Of a stretch of 64,000 bases of DNA, positions 19,540-31,900 are shown piece after piece. Every line of letters starts with the position of its first letter. Positions within the stretch are counted from its first letter, which is position 1. Position numbers and translations under genes: made by a program. The stretch spans positions 79,501-143,500 of the forward strand of contig JAQYUZ010000046.1 in NCBI GenBank assembly GCA_033819885.1, given 5' to 3'. The notes beneath the pieces are model-generated. The model ran no database searches, was not told the DNA's origin, and worked only from the letters and a program-made list of their open reading frames with translations. The stretch comes from Microbotryomycetes sp. JL201 (Eukaryota > Basidiomycota > Microbotryomycetes).

Positions 19540-22127
19540 GGCCGACATTACTTCTCAACCTAGTCCGGCGTCGTCCGTGACGGACAACACGGCACACAGC
19601 AGCGACCACAAGTTGTTGGACGAGTACTTGTTGCCGGACGACTCGTACTCGAGCGGCGTCTACTGGGCAGATTTGCCATTCAGGGAGCGTCTTCGATTTG
19701 TCAACTCTACTTCCAATGCCGAGGCCAAGCGCGAGGCAAAGGTGCGTGTTCTGAAGCATCTCGCGGACTTGCGCATCCCGCTCGTCCGACGTCCCGGCGC
19801 ATTTTTGAAAGCTCTGCATTGCGTTGCAAGCCGTGTCTTGATGCATGGCAGCACTTCGCATGTCTTAACGACCTGCATGCACGTTCTTACACCCGTCCAT
19901 CGAGGCAATGCTGACGAATCGTCTTCCCCGCGCTCGCGCACGCCGTGTCAATTTCAGCTCGTCTGGACGGACGCCAAGCAAGATCCGGCTTTGCCTGTCA
20001 AGAAGTACTTCCGAAAATACTTCATGAACGGCATGGGCTTGTTTGTTGAAGGCTACGTCCTGTTCTCTATCGGCAACTTGTCGCCTCTGTTCAAGGCGGC
20101 ATGGAAGAATTGCTGGGGTGGCGACCACTCTGTTAGTACCTCATGTGCGATTCCTTTCCTTGCTTTATTGCACGCTGACTCTTCTCACCACTCGGCTGTA
20201 GGAGTGTCCGAAAGAGCTCATTGACTCGGTCACGTACCTCGAGATTATCGGTATCATCATTGGTCAGATCGCTGTCGGCATTGAGGGCGACTGGATCGGC
20301 CGTAAGCTGTCGTTTGATGTGCATTTGTAGTATAGCACGTGCTGACTTAGCTGTGTCCAGGCAAATTCGGCCTCGTCCAGGACGCCCTCGTTATGCTGCT
20401 GGGTGTCATCATGCTAACAGCTGCCTGGGGCACATCGCTCGAAGGCTGGGTCATCATGTACACCATTTCGCTGTTTATCTGTGAGTATCCCGCTTCCTTG
20501 CAAATCGGGCACGCGTCAAGGGTCACGAATCGTCAGCGGCTGACACTGTGGCTCGCGCTGGTCAGATGGCTTTGGTGTCGGTGGCGAATACCCGATGACT
20601 TCGACGCGTACGCTTGAGGGTCAAGGCGGTCCTATTGGCTCGCGTGACGATCGACAGCATCGTGGCCGCAACACGTGCGTTTTTATCTTCCCGAGCCCAA
20701 GTCGCTTCTGGACTGACACGAAATGACTCGAAACTGCATTCAAGCGTGCTCGCCTTCCTTTGTCAAGGATGGGGTCAAGTTTTCAATCAAGCGGTGCTCA
20801 TGATCTGCCTCGTCATCTTCAAAGACGGCCCGAACCGAACGGAGCCGCCTTACACCCCGAAAGTCGCTCAATTAACGTACCGTGTCTCGTTCGGAATCAT
20901 TGCCATCCTCCATGCTTGGTTGGCATACAGGCGTTACTACCATATTCATGACGCCAACATGCAGCTCAACAAGGCCAAGAAGCGCCAAAACACGTCCGGT
21001 TACGATCTCGTCTCTTTGCGCTTGCTGTGCGGTCACTATTGGCACAGGTTGTTGGCCACTGCCGGTGGCTGGTTTGCGACCGATTTCTTTTTCTATGGCA
21101 ACAAAATCTTCTCTGGCATTTTCATTGGCGTCATCAAGCCCGGCGCTTCCGTTTTCGTCACATGGGAGTACAACTTGCTCAACACGGCTGTCTCGCTCGT
21201 TGGTTGTGAGTGCATTTGCTTTCATCCGTCAATACGCACTGACCCTTTTCTTCAGACTACCTGGCCGCATTCCTGATCGACTACAAATTCTATGGCCGAG
21301 TGCGCATGCAACAAACCGGCTTCGCCATTTTGTTCCTGCTATTCTTGTTCCCGGCCATCTGGTACGATGAACTCCGCCAACCAGGTGCAAACATCAAGTG
21401 GTTCCAGTTCATGTATTACTTGTCGAGTTTCTTCACCCAATTCGGCCCCAATTGCACGACGTTCCTGGTTGCCGCTGAGGTTTACCCGGCATCGATCCGC
21501 GCCACCGCACATGGCTTCTCTGCTGCCATGGGCAAGCTCGGCGCTCTGGCACCCACTGTTCTGTACAACTACATCGACAATCACACCAAGTTCTGGGTCG
21601 TGCCGTGGTTCGGCTTGCTCGGCGCTGTTTTGACTGCCGCTTTCTTGCCCGATACGACTGGTCTTGACTTGCGCGAGCAAGAGCGCTATTGGCTTTGCGT
21701 TCGACAAGGTCGCGCCGATGCTTACCATGGCGTTGCGATCCACCCTCGCCACTTGTCGTGGTATGAGCGCACCGTCCTGAAGAGACATTTGAACTACGAC
21801 CCCCAACAGGACAGATTGGACAAGATCGACGAGCTGCGCGTCTTGTACGAGTCGCACTTGATCGCCAAGGCCGACGAGACCGGCGAATACTTTGATCCTG
21901 ACCACGCGTTCATCTCGGAAGACGTTGCACGTTTCTTCGAGGCGGAGACCAAGGCTGGTAAATTTGACGAAAAGAAGGCCGAACAGAAGCAGAAAGAGTC
22001 CAAGTTGCACGCTCAGGCACCTGACGTGAGTGTATGCAAGGTACTCAGCTCGGCTCACGCACGCATACTGACTTCGCTTGCTTTTCAGGTTCGCATGCGA
22101 TCCAAGCTTCACGAACAGCTCGAGTGA
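19540..22127 (+). CDS. MFS phosphate:H+ symporter-like permease
   Basis: This is a twelve-span major facilitator of the phosphate permease type. The start is ATG 19540 (MADITSQPSPASS); a cytosolic head contains LPFRERLRFVN. The first span region reads RKYFMNGMGLFVEGYVLFSIG. Then come IIIGQIAVGIEGDWIGRKFGL (loop 2-3 signature), YGFGVGGEYPMTSTRTLEGQGG, LCQGWGQVFNQAVLMICL, GGWFATDFFFYGNKIFSG, and PNCTTFLVAAEVYPASIRATAHGFS. FLPDTTGLDLREQERYW closes the core. A charged C-terminal tail ends HEQLE. Introns include about 19741-19957, 20131-20203, 20302-20361, 20479-20567, about 20680-20748, 21205-21255 and 22027-22088. EYP and D-T-T-G-L-D-L match the phosphate/glycerophosphoinositol permease group, so glycerophosphodiester transport (Git1-like) is the alternative. 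The CACGTT-rich upstream DNA favours phosphate control. Middle exons are repeated at 22.5-23.3 kb. Confidence 0.85.
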
Positions 22128-22466
22128 ATAGTTCTTCGTGTGCACAATCAGACGTTGCATGACTTTTCGCATTTTCTTCGTTCTACCGCATTTCTTCCAG
22201 TAATTATCTTAGGGTTTCGGCATAGAGTTTCTCGTTGCGATATACAACGTACAGAGTTCTTCCTTGCTGCGGTGCAATAGCAGTCCGCTATAGGGCTTTT
22301 ACTCCTGAAGAAACCGAGACATCTTACGAACTCGACCCGGTTCGACTTTGCACCAGGTTGATTTGTTATGGATTTATCAGGGCCTTAATGCTGGCGTATC
22401 GAACATCTACGAGTCGCAGTATGTGCAGTTCGCTTTGACGCTTCAATGTTCGCTGAACACTCCCAC
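22128..22466. other. Intergenic region
   Basis: About 340 bases between the permease stop and the start of its duplicated fragment. No gene is supported. A short open stretch near 22350-22440 (LLWIYQGLNAGVSNIYESQ) is not assignable. Confidence 0.4.
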
Positions 22467-23331
22467 ACTCGGCTGCAGGAGTGCCCGGAAGAGCTCATTG
22501 ACTCGGTCACGTACCTCGAGATTATCGGTAACATTATTGGTCAGATCGTTGTCGGCATTGAGGGCGACTGGATCGGCCGTAAGCTGTCGTTTGACGTGCA
22601 TTTGTAGTATAGCACGTGCTGACTTTGCTGTGTCCAGGCAAATTCGGCCTCGTCCAGGACGCCCTCGTTATGCTGCTGGGTGTCATCATGCTAACAGCTG
22701 CCTGGGGCACATCGCTCGAAGGCTGGGTCATCATGTACACCATTTCGCTGTTTATCTGTGAGTATCCCGCTTCCTTGCAAATCGGGCACGCGTCAAGGGT
22801 CACGAATCGTCAGCGGCTGACACTGTGGCTCGCGCTGGTCAGATGGCTTTGGTGTCGGTGGCGAATACCCGATGACTTCGACGCGTACGCTTGAGGGTCA
22901 AGGCGGTCCTATTGGCTCGCGTGACGATCGACAGCATCGTGGCCGCAACACGTGCGTTTTTATCTTCCCGAGCCCAAGTCGCTTCTGGACTGACACGAAA
23001 TGACTCGAAACTGCATTCAAGCGTGCTCGCCTTCCTTTGTCAAGGATGGGGTCAAGTTTTCAATCAAGCGGTGCTCATGATCTGCCTCGTCATCTTCAAA
23101 GACGGCCCGAACCGAACGGAGCCGCCTTACACCCCGAAAGTCGCTCAATTAACGTACCGTGTCTCGTTCGGAATCATTGCCATCCTCCATGCTTGGTTGG
23201 CATACAGGCGTTACTACCATATTCATGACGCCAACATGCAGCTCACCATGGCCAAGAAGCGCCAAAACATGTCCCTTTACGACCTCGTTTTTTTGCGCTC
23301 AAGCTTGCTGTGCGGTCACTGTTGGCACAGC
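22467..23331 (+). pseudogene. Truncated duplicate of the permease middle exons
   Basis: This segment repeats about 20190-21045 of the preceding permease gene at an offset of about 2277 bases. Introns and exons are both nearly identical; only scattered differences appear, e.g. IIGIIIGQIA becoming IIGNIIGQIV and a small insertion near 23290. It begins in the intron before the PKELIDSVTYLEI exon. It ends abruptly at the LLCGHCWHS equivalent, where unrelated DNA takes over. There is no start codon region, no first span and no C-terminal half, so a functional carrier cannot result. High intron identity implies a recent duplication or ongoing gene conversion. Confidence 0.9.
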
Positions 23332-23739
23332 TGACTGCGAATTTCTTGGCTGTCGATGCACACCTTCGTCGCAGAGAAAAGGTGCAGCCGTTCCAAACAG
23401 CCTCACCGACTCTTCGATTTGTCGCGCATTTTTGGCGTGTTGACCCTAGAGTTTCAGTGTCGAATTCGCTGCTACGAAATGCCACGTGCGGCAATCATTT
23501 CCTGTTGCTATGCACTTGTGATGCGTCTTTATTTCGGAGACAACGTGAAATGACGAACTTGACTCGGTTCGACTTGGGCCTGCTTGCAGACAAGCTTACG
23601 AGTCGCCTCGATGCTTGTGTGCCGGACTCGCACGAGCCGCATCTGGCAAGTATGGGCTGCTACGAGGACGTCATACAGGACTGTCGACCTTGGTCAAGGA
23701 CGATTTCCGCTGCCGAGATGGAATGATCCACGTAGTCGA
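23332..23739. promoter_or_regulatory. Intergenic region upstream of PDH-type kinase
   Basis: About 400 bases from the duplication breakpoint to the kinase start. Short open readings exist here but show no family features. It is presumed to hold the kinase promoter. Confidence 0.4.
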
Positions 23740-25445
23740 ATGAATTTTCGGCGGACGTTATCCACTACATCGAACGACACTGTTCTGGCGGGACAGACTG
23801 ATGCGCAAGAGCTCTTGGCCTCGTATTCGCAGCAGCCGAGTCGAACGGTCAAATTGACCGACTTGACACGGTACGGTCAGCCGCCGTTAACAGAACAAAG
23901 GCTGTTGGAGAGTGCCGAGACGACTCGACACAATTTGCTAGTCGGCTTGGCTAAGCGGGTGCGTTAACATCGGCTCCGGGCGGCAGGTGGGCTCATCGGT
24001 GCCACTAGACCAGCGACAGCTTGCCATGCGACTCTCGGACTCAAGTACAAGCATTGTACTAACACTCACTATTCGTTCATTGATCCACAGGTCACGCAAC
24101 ACTTGTCATTGCCCTTTCTGCCAGCAACAAATCCTTCCCTGCAAACGATTCACAACTTGTATTCGACGGCGTTCTTCAATCTTGTCAACCTGCCGCCGAT
24201 CAAGTCGTTGAAGGACAACGATCAACTATGCGAGGTCGTCAGGCAAATGGTCGAAGCCCACCGTGACAATATTCCCATCTTGGCAAAAGGTGGCGAATTG
24301 AGTGAAGCTACATTTATGCCATCAACACTGACGACGGCCTGTTTCCCACTCGTCAGGCTTTCAAGAGACCAAGAAATATCTCCCCGAAGACGTAATCACT
24401 CAGTTCCTGGACCGTGCGATACGGTTACGCATCTCACTTCGACTCATGGCCGAGCAACATTTGTCACTGTCGGCAGCATCTCTACCTGCATTACAGTCGG
24501 GGTCATCTTTGGAAGCGGCAAGCCCTTCAACGACAGATTTGCGAATCGAGCCTTCGGCGAGGGCCCCCGACACGTCAAGCAGCCTTGCCGAGACAAAGTC
24601 TGGAAGAAGACGCGTCGGTATCCTCGATCTCGACCTTAAACCGCGAGATATCATCGGTTCATGCGCCGATTTCGTAGCCTTGTTGTGCGAGTCGACTTAT
24701 GGCGTCGCCCCAACTTACCGCATAGAGGGTTCCGGCGCGGACCAGCCTGTCGGAGCTGTCGCTTCACACCTCGAATACATACTAACAGAGCTGCTCAAAA
24801 ATGCGTTCAGGGCGACGGTCGAATTCAACGCGCCAAAACGAGAACCGGTTGAGGAAGGCGTGTTTAGGTTTGAAGACTTGCCACATGCGCATCTCGAAAA
24901 AAGTGACTTGCCAGAGGTCGTCATCACAGTTGGAGTGGTGCGGGGGGTATTGACGATCCGTATCCGCGATAGAGGCGGAGGAGTTCGTAAGTCTGGAAAC
25001 CATTGTCTTTTAGAACAGCTTTGGCTGACGCTCGCTCCCTCTTTCAGCTCCCGAGAATGTCGACAACATCTTTTCTTATTCGTTCACGTCCGTGCCAAAC
25101 TTGCCTGATCCCGACTCTGATCCTGACTCGCCCGGAACGCCTGATTTGTACGGTGGCGCCGGCGGAGCGGGATATTACGGAGGAGTGGGTGGCGGCCCCG
25201 GCGGAGGAGAGAGCGCCCTGCAAACCAGTTTTGGAACGCTTGCAGGTCTCGGATTTGGGTTCGTGTCCAATCGCGATATTAATAAACTGAAGCTCGACTA
25301 ACTGACTCATGCTCGGTCTCGCAGTCTGCCACTGTCGCGCATCTACTCGGGCTACTTTGGAGGCAGTCTGGACCTGGTTACCATGCACGGTTGGGGTACG
25401 GATGTGTATGTTGTGATGCCCATCGTCGTTAGCGATGGCGCCTGA
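23740..25445 (+). CDS. Mitochondrial pyruvate/branched-chain dehydrogenase kinase
   Basis: The enzyme phosphorylates the E1-alpha subunit of a 2-oxoacid dehydrogenase complex in the matrix, switching it off. ATG 23740 gives MNFRRTLSTTSND, an Arg/Ser/Thr-rich presequence. The N-terminal helical domain includes TVKLTDLTRYG, LPFLPATNPSLQTIHNLY and FLDRAIRLRISLRLMAEQH, the region carrying the family's QH pair. The GHKL ATP-binding domain has an N box (TELLKNAFRATVEF), G1 (IRDRGGGV) and G2 (GFGLPLSRIYSGYFGG), ending MHGWGTDVYVVMPIVV. A Ser-rich insert sits between the QH region and the ATP domain. A Gly-rich insert (GGAGYYGGVGGGPGGG) sits in the ATP lid. Introns occur near 23957-24090, 24286-24358, 24988-25048 and 25259-25323. 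Whether it is PDK or BCKDK type cannot be settled by eye. Confidence 0.9.
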
Positions 25446-25609
25446 TGAGCTCTGCCCGAGATGTATCAGACCAAGAGGCTAGCCGTGTTGTATGTAGAAT
25501 TTTTACTTGCTCATTTGTACCATGCACGGATCCTATTTCTTTGATCCGATGCACGATTTTGAGGCACAACTTGTTTGCTCTCAGGCCACTCTGCGCGCTC
25601 GTCGCGTCC

Positions 25610-27625
25610 ATGGCCGACACGTTGAGCGACCTGACTCGGCTGAGTCAGTTCGCTGGAACAAATGTCCCAGGTACGTGTGTGCACGCGGGAGAAGCCTCGC
25701 TGTAGACGCTGCGACGCGCATGGCGACCGACTTGCTCGGCCGAGCGTCGAGCGACAGGGCTCTTGACGAGGCGAAAGAAGCTCGGACTGACTCTGTGGTT
25801 TGTACGACTGCCCAGCCGCGCCCCTCAACGGCCCTTGCTTGTCGTTGTTCGGTCAACTGATGACCCACCCGACCCGCGTCACTTACCCGTGGCCACCGCT
25901 GCGCACAACGCTCTCGTCTTTCTTCAACACTGTCAATCCGACTCAAGGTCTCGACCTGAGCAGGATTCAGAGCGGGTGGTGCGGTTTGGCGCTCGTCGCA
26001 ACGAGCTTTAGGCGGTTGGAGCTTGTGCAGAGCGAGGCAGACAAGCAACAGGTGCACGAGTGGCTTGAAGCAGTGAAACAAGCGGCCATCATCAAGAGGT
26101 GAGCTTGTGTGAACCGCGCCCTACGCTTTGCCAGCGTTCTTCAACGCGACTCTCAGGAGGGACGGCCTACTCACATTTCACGACTTTGCAGTCTCACCTT
26201 CAGGGACGCCACATCGAACGAGTTGTACGAAGTCATCAACAGTTTCAAGTCGCCCATCTCACCAGAAGACTTGGAGCAGTACGAGGCCATGTGAGCCCGA
26301 AGCGCGCGCGAGAGATTGCGTCGTGTGACACGGCCCGCTGACCCTCACATTCTTTGTAGTGCTGCACGGGAAGCGGCTGCAATCATGGCGCACCATGGCA
26401 TGCCAGCTTGGAACGTACCCAATGGCCAGATTTCTGGGCATGGGGCACATGACGCCAGCTCTCCTGCTATCAAGAAACCGCAACAACAACAGTCGGGTTT
26501 TGATGACGACGCAATCGATCCGTTGGACCTGTCCGAGTCTGACGAGGGTGCCGTGGAAGATGACGGTGACGATTACGTCGAGAAAACGGGCAGGAAACGC
26601 AAACGAGCTTCGAGTTCGGCGGGTGCAAGGAAGGAGACTACTTCTGCAGCAGAAAGGAGAAGCAGTAGTGTGCAAGCAGTGGGTGAGGTTGGTCAAGTTG
26701 TGACAGCGGGACCCTCGAGTGGCGTCTACGCAAGCCAGAACTCTATGGAGCGACCGATCGTGACGCAGCTAGCAAAGAGGATCAACGAGATGACGGGGAT
26801 TGCCCTCAACAAGTGCATCGAGTCGCTGTCGAGGTTTTCTGACGATGATCTTGGATCGATCAATCCAAATTTGCCGATCCCCCCACAATTTTTACCGGGA
26901 GGTCAAGGCCCGCCGCAACCTCGCGGCGTCGCGATGGCATCCTCGTCGAAACCCAAACCGACAAGTCGAGCTAGATCGGCGACGTCGGTTGACCCGGAAG
27001 GCAACGGCAACGCTATCGCCGGACCCAGCGGGACCCCATTGTCGGGCGCAGGCGCCAGCGGCGGTGGCAGCGGCGCAAAGAAGGCTTCGAAAGCGTCAAA
27101 ACCTCACGACCCGAATCGCCCAAGCTTTTCATACTCTGCTTTGATCGGTCAAGCGATTCTCGGCAACCCAGACAAGCGAGCGAGGTTGTCCGAGATTTAC
27201 GATTTTGTCATGACCAATTGTGCGTTCGGTGGCACAACGTGGTATTGGATTCGTCACTGATCATTTGCACTGCAGACCCGTATTACCGCAGGAACGAGAG
27301 CGGATGGCAAAACTCGATCCGACACAATTTATCGCTCCAACCCGTATTTCGTAAAATTCCAGACGAAACTTATACTGGCAATAAAAAGTCGTGCTTTTGG
27401 ACAATCAAAGAAGAGGAGGAGTGGAGGTTCGCTGGCGGAGGATGGCAAAAGATGGGCGTGGGCAGCGGGAACCATCGACGGAAAGGGGGCAGTGCGTCTG
27501 CGAGTCCAGCGCCGGGTGGAAGCAAGCGATCGAAACGCAAAACCGGTGCAGACGATGACGACGACGATTTTGGCGATGTTTCAATGGCGTCGGCAACTCC
27601 TGCCGGTTTGTCAGACGAAGATTGA
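25610..27625 (+). CDS. Forkhead (winged-helix) transcription factor
   Basis: This is a nuclear DNA-binding regulator. The likely start is ATG 25610 (MADTLSDLTRLSQF). A first intron from 25671 probably ends at 25815. The N-terminal part (QLMTHPTRVTYPWPPL; QVHEWLEAVKQAAII) is not a domain I know. A middle region is acidic then basic (GRKRKRASSS), followed by an unnamed helical piece IVTQLAKRINEMTGIAL. The forkhead domain starts at DPNRPSFSYSALIGQAI. It continues through LSEIYDFVMTNC, is cut by an intron (about 27219-27275), and resumes with YYRRNESGWQNSIRHNLSL, FRKIPDETYTGNKKSCFW. The tail has a basic patch and an acidic run, stopping at 27623-27625. The recognition-helix segment WQNSIRHNLSL is intact. 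It converges on the CIA30 gene, whose stop lies about 100 bases away. Confidence 0.88.
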
Positions 27626-27728
27626 CAGCTTGAATGGAAGTAGCAGGAGGCTTGGTAATTCGGTACAACAGGGTGCATTGCAAGAGTACATGTCCATCTC
27701 GAGTCATGGCACTGATTCATGCAGAAAT

Positions 27729-28907
27729 TCAAGATGTCGTCCCCCTCGCAGACGCAGCCGCGGCGGCCGCACGCTCGCGTTGGTGTTCCTGCTCCTCTAA
27801 CGCGAGATCGCTCGAGACGGCATCGATCGATTCGATGCCGAGTTCGTACCTTATGCCGCAAAGTCAGATCGATGCGTGATATGTCTAATGAGAACGATTT
27901 GAGCTTACCGACCCTCTTTGGGTCCGAGCACCGAAATGCCGACTGTCCTGATCCTCGTTCGCATCATTTCAATTTGCTTCTCAGAAAGGTCTCCAGAATT
28001 TGTCAAAGTAAAGTCTGAGAACGGGATAAGAACATTTGTAAATTCGTGTGGCGCGTCTGGAGTGACGGGCGACGGTAGCCACAGCCGATGTTGGAACAAG
28101 TCTGAGCGAACTGTCAGGCGTAGAGAGACAGTCGTCAGTACTTAGGGGCTGTCGTTTGAACAGAGGAGTTGAGATGGCGCTGACCTGGTCCGTCTGTTTG
28201 AATATTTACAAAGTACCTCATGCCGTCACCAGAACTGCGCACGCGCAGGCGGAGGTAGTCGTGCAGTGAAGTGTCCCAGGTCTGAGCTCCGAACATTGTT
28301 GTGCGTTGCTGCAACGCCGATCGGGTCGATCGCAGGGCGAGTTAGCGTACTCAGTCGTCGGGCCGAGCGCGCTCGATCGCACCTTTGTCCTAAAGCCGGC
28401 ATACCCGCCTCGTTCTATGACACCTTCTTTGCGCCTGCCTGCCTGCAGCTCGCTGCTGAGCTTGCCCCACAAACGGCCTTTGCCTTCGGGGCCGAGGTCC
28501 AGATGCACCGTGCTCTTGCCGCCTGTCACCGTACCGAATTAGTCGGACCAGTCCTTTGTTTCACATTTGAGCCCCTGTGCGCGCTTGACTGCACGGTGCG
28601 CATGCGAAATGCGCGGGCGGAGTACTGACCCAAGTCTTCGTCACATCCGAGCGCAAACTGCTGCAAGTCTTCGGGCTTCTTGAGCTCAACCAAAGGTAGA
28701 ACCGTCCTTGTTTCAGGCACAGGCGACGCTCTTAACACTGCACACGCCGAAGAGCGGGTCGCGAGGGCGAGGACAACGACGTCAGCGGACAATGGACAGC
28801 ACGCACAGCACACGCGCGTGCACCGAACGAGCACACTGACCTTGGTTTGTTCGACTGCGCAGGTGCTCGGCTGAGCGCTGCAAGTAGGATCGCCATGAGC
28901 CAGACAT
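27729..28907 (-). CDS. Complex I intermediate-associated protein 30 (CIA30/NDUFAF1)
   Basis: CIA30 is a mitochondrial assembly factor for the membrane arm of respiratory complex I. ATG 28907 begins MSGSWRSYLQRSAEHLRS. After an intron come LPLVELKKPEDLQQFALGC and DEDLG, spliced to GGKSTVHLDLGPEGKGRLWG. Next are GGYAGFRTK, then MFGAQTWDTSLHDYLRLRV and DGMRYFVNIQTDGP. The last segments are LFQHRLWLPSPVTPDAPHEF, VLIPFSDFTLTNSGDLSEKQ, MMRTRIRTVGISVLGPKEG and YELGIESIDA. These are the family's hallmark segments in order. Introns: about 28841-28735, 28627-28518, 28402-28310, about 28190-28100, and 27907-27845. The C-terminus is Ala/Glu-rich and ends RGTTS. Its presence implies the organism has a proton-pumping complex I. 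Confidence 0.92.
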
Positions 28908-31900
28908 TCCTCAGTGGCGCGGAGAGAAAGGAACCTGATCCATGGTGGCCAACACTCTCGTTGTAATGGCACCGGCTCTCAATAATTTCTTTGACCACAA
29001 CACATGGGTACAGTCGACGAAAACTCTCGTCGTATCTCTTCCCACCCCTGTCCACTCATTCAAGGTCACGAGTGGCCATTTGCTGAAGATCATTCGCGCT
29101 CAGGAAACACTTTCAGACAAGGGCCGCGACCATCGACTGCGCCGCTTTCAAACTTGTTTTTCTTCGCAGACAGGCCTCTGACGGTATCTCGTAGCCGCTC
29201 AAGCGCCCAGCGCTGACATCGCAAACTCATCTCCGAGCGCTCCAAACGTATCAATCTGACGCTCGATCCGGCCCCGCCCGGAGTACATTGCACGCAGCGA
29301 AGACTGATGGTTGTATGCGTGTAAAAATAAATTTGTTTCCCTCCTCACTTGCAGCCGAGGGCCGTATCGAATGCATTCTCGAAGATCGCCAACCCAGCCT
29401 CGGGAGCTTCATCGGACTCTTCGGAGATTGGTCTTCTGAAGTGGAGGCCTGCACATCCCTCTGCTCTCGCGCTTGTGCGGAAAAGAAGAGGAGTCGAGGT
29501 CTGTACAGACAATTGCCCACAGCACTCGCGATCTCGTCACAGTATTGCCTGTCAGAAGCGCCCATTTGTGCCCTTCACGCTCGGCTTTGTGCATCGCTTG
29601 CAGCAGTCGATCGGTGTCACACAAGAACGGACTTTTCAGAGCATGCAACGAGAGAAAGTAAGCCCCGACTGAACGATCTTCATTCCGCCTCTGCGCGAGC
29701 CTCTCGGTTCCGAGAGCGCTAGCGTCGCCTCGCTGTGAGGGGGCGACACCGAGGTCAGCAGGCGATTTCACGTTGCACTGGTTGAACAAGCCCGATCGGC
29801 TTCAAGAGTTCTCGAGACTTGTCAGCGTAAAAGATCGTGACAAACAGAAGGAGATTCCAGATATTCCAGCACCCCTGTTTCCACCGGAAAGAAGAAAATC
29901 CAAGGAACAAAAACATTAAAGAGAAAAAAGGAAGACCTGCCGATCTGCAGCCTAATAGCACAGTGATTGAGCGGATTCAGAATCCAGCTCAGAGCAAAGC
30001 AGGACGGACAAGAGGCCGCCAAAGCCGCGGAGCCTCGGCCGTCTTATCTGATGCTGGAAGCTTTGGAATCGGAATTCAGGCTCACGAGAAGGCAATCACT
30101 GTGAGCATTTTATGACGCACAACGCTCACAGGAGAATTGCTCTGTCTAATAAGGCAGACTCGCACGTCACGCTTCACTGACGTCTTGCCAGCCTCGACGC
30201 TTTTGTGCTGCAGGTTCAAGCAGCGCAGTCTATCCGCGGCTGTTCTCGGATAGACTCAGCTTAAATGGTTCCGCCTGACGCGCTTCGGTGCTTGTCGGGC
30301 GTTTTCTATGACTGGCTTGGCTTTATGCCGGTCTGCTCCAATTTCGTGGGATTTTGTTTGTTAACCCACAAACATTGAGGGCGTCTGCGGTCATTGTCAA
30401 GTAGCTTATCGTCGCCTTTGAATTCTTCCAGAATTCGAGGCATTCCGACGAAGAGCAACAGTCGCAGCAGTTCGGCGAGTGTAGTGCCGCTGTTTCAATG
30501 CTGTGTCATCCGATTGACGCAGCTCGCCACAGACCGGGGACGTACAAGGTTAATGTTGAATTTTGTCATAACATTATGAGAATGACGCGATGCAGCAGAA
30601 TACCATCATGACACTGCGGTTCAGTCCCCAGAACGCGCATTTCATAACGCGGCGTTTCTGACGATCGCCCTTACGTTATGGCTGATTCTCGACACGTGCG
30701 TGGCCAAACGTAAATTGCTCACAGGGTTGCTTCTCGGCAAGTCCGTCGGAGTCGGCCAGAGCCCTCTTACTGAGTCCATGAGACGACAGCGACGCTGATT
30801 TCGAACTCCATGTGAGACATGCTCGAAATTCAGCGCAGGACAAAAGTGTACAAAGCGCATGCGCCCGAGCCCGCGCGCGTGCGCTCATCTCGTGCGGAGA
30901 GACGAAATTGCGTGCATGCGGAGTTGAAACCCTATTTTGCCGAACGTTGGTCGCGACCTGCACGCCTGTGCTTTGCGCATACTATTCATCGCACATATGC
31001 AACAGTAATGCACGTCAATCGCCTGCCAAGGTTGAGCTTTTCCGCCCATTCGGCCGTTCAAACTGCGCCCTGGGCCCTTTTGGGTTCGGGACCACGGGCC
31101 GGCGATCCGTCTCGTTTCGGCACAGTTTTTGACTTTCTTTTGCTCAAGAATGTGGAGGCTCTAATGAACGGCCAAAAGCTCCGGGCGCGCCCAGCAACAA
31201 GAAGAAAAAAGAAACCTGTTGGCAGGATGGGGTTTTCTTCGGGCTCTGCACATGATCTCACCGTTTCCCGCGAGCGCGCTATACAGTCGGAATCGACACC
31301 AGAAAGGGGAGGATCGCCTGTAATGCACATGGTTGTTAGAAGACGGTGCCTTCGCCGTAAATGAATGAACAGGAAAAAGCAGTCTTGGCGAGTTGTGACT
31401 TTTTGTTGTGGAGGCAGAGCGGAAATGACGGCTCGCCGCACGGCGGGAGGTGGAAAGCCCATCATCAATCGACTTTCGAATTGATTGCGAAACGCCGCGA
31501 ACGTCAGAACGAGCTCGCCCGTCTGCTCACACACATAGCAGACAACCCATATTGCACGGCCACCGGGGATCAGCACCGTACACTCCGCCCGAGTCAACTG
31601 CACCTGCGCCAGTGCCCTGTGTGCGTCTGCCGCCGGCCGTTCGGACGACGCGCGTTTGCCGTGAGTGCAAAAACGTGGCGCCTGACGAGCAGGTGAGTCG
31701 AATGGCAGAGTGCTTCTGCTTCGCATTGGACCATGCTTCGTCGAGGGACATGCAAAAAGTACGCCCCGGCGCGCGCTGTACTCTCGACTGCTGGGCGTCG
31801 ACTTGCCCGGGCGCCTCGTCGGTTCAAAGGCCGCTTGCCGCGCACACTCCGCGCATGCACGTACAAGCGACGTGGCGAAGGGTGCTAGTATCATTGCATG

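Noticed and set aside
22348-23334. Second functional permease gene
   Set aside because: The copy lacks both ends of the coding sequence.
23550-23726. Small plus-strand reading upstream of the kinase
   Set aside because: No domain and different frame from the presequence-bearing kinase start at 23740.
30214-30260. tRNA-like B-box (GGTTCAAGC)
   Set aside because: No cloverleaf, A-box or acceptor stem can be drawn around it.
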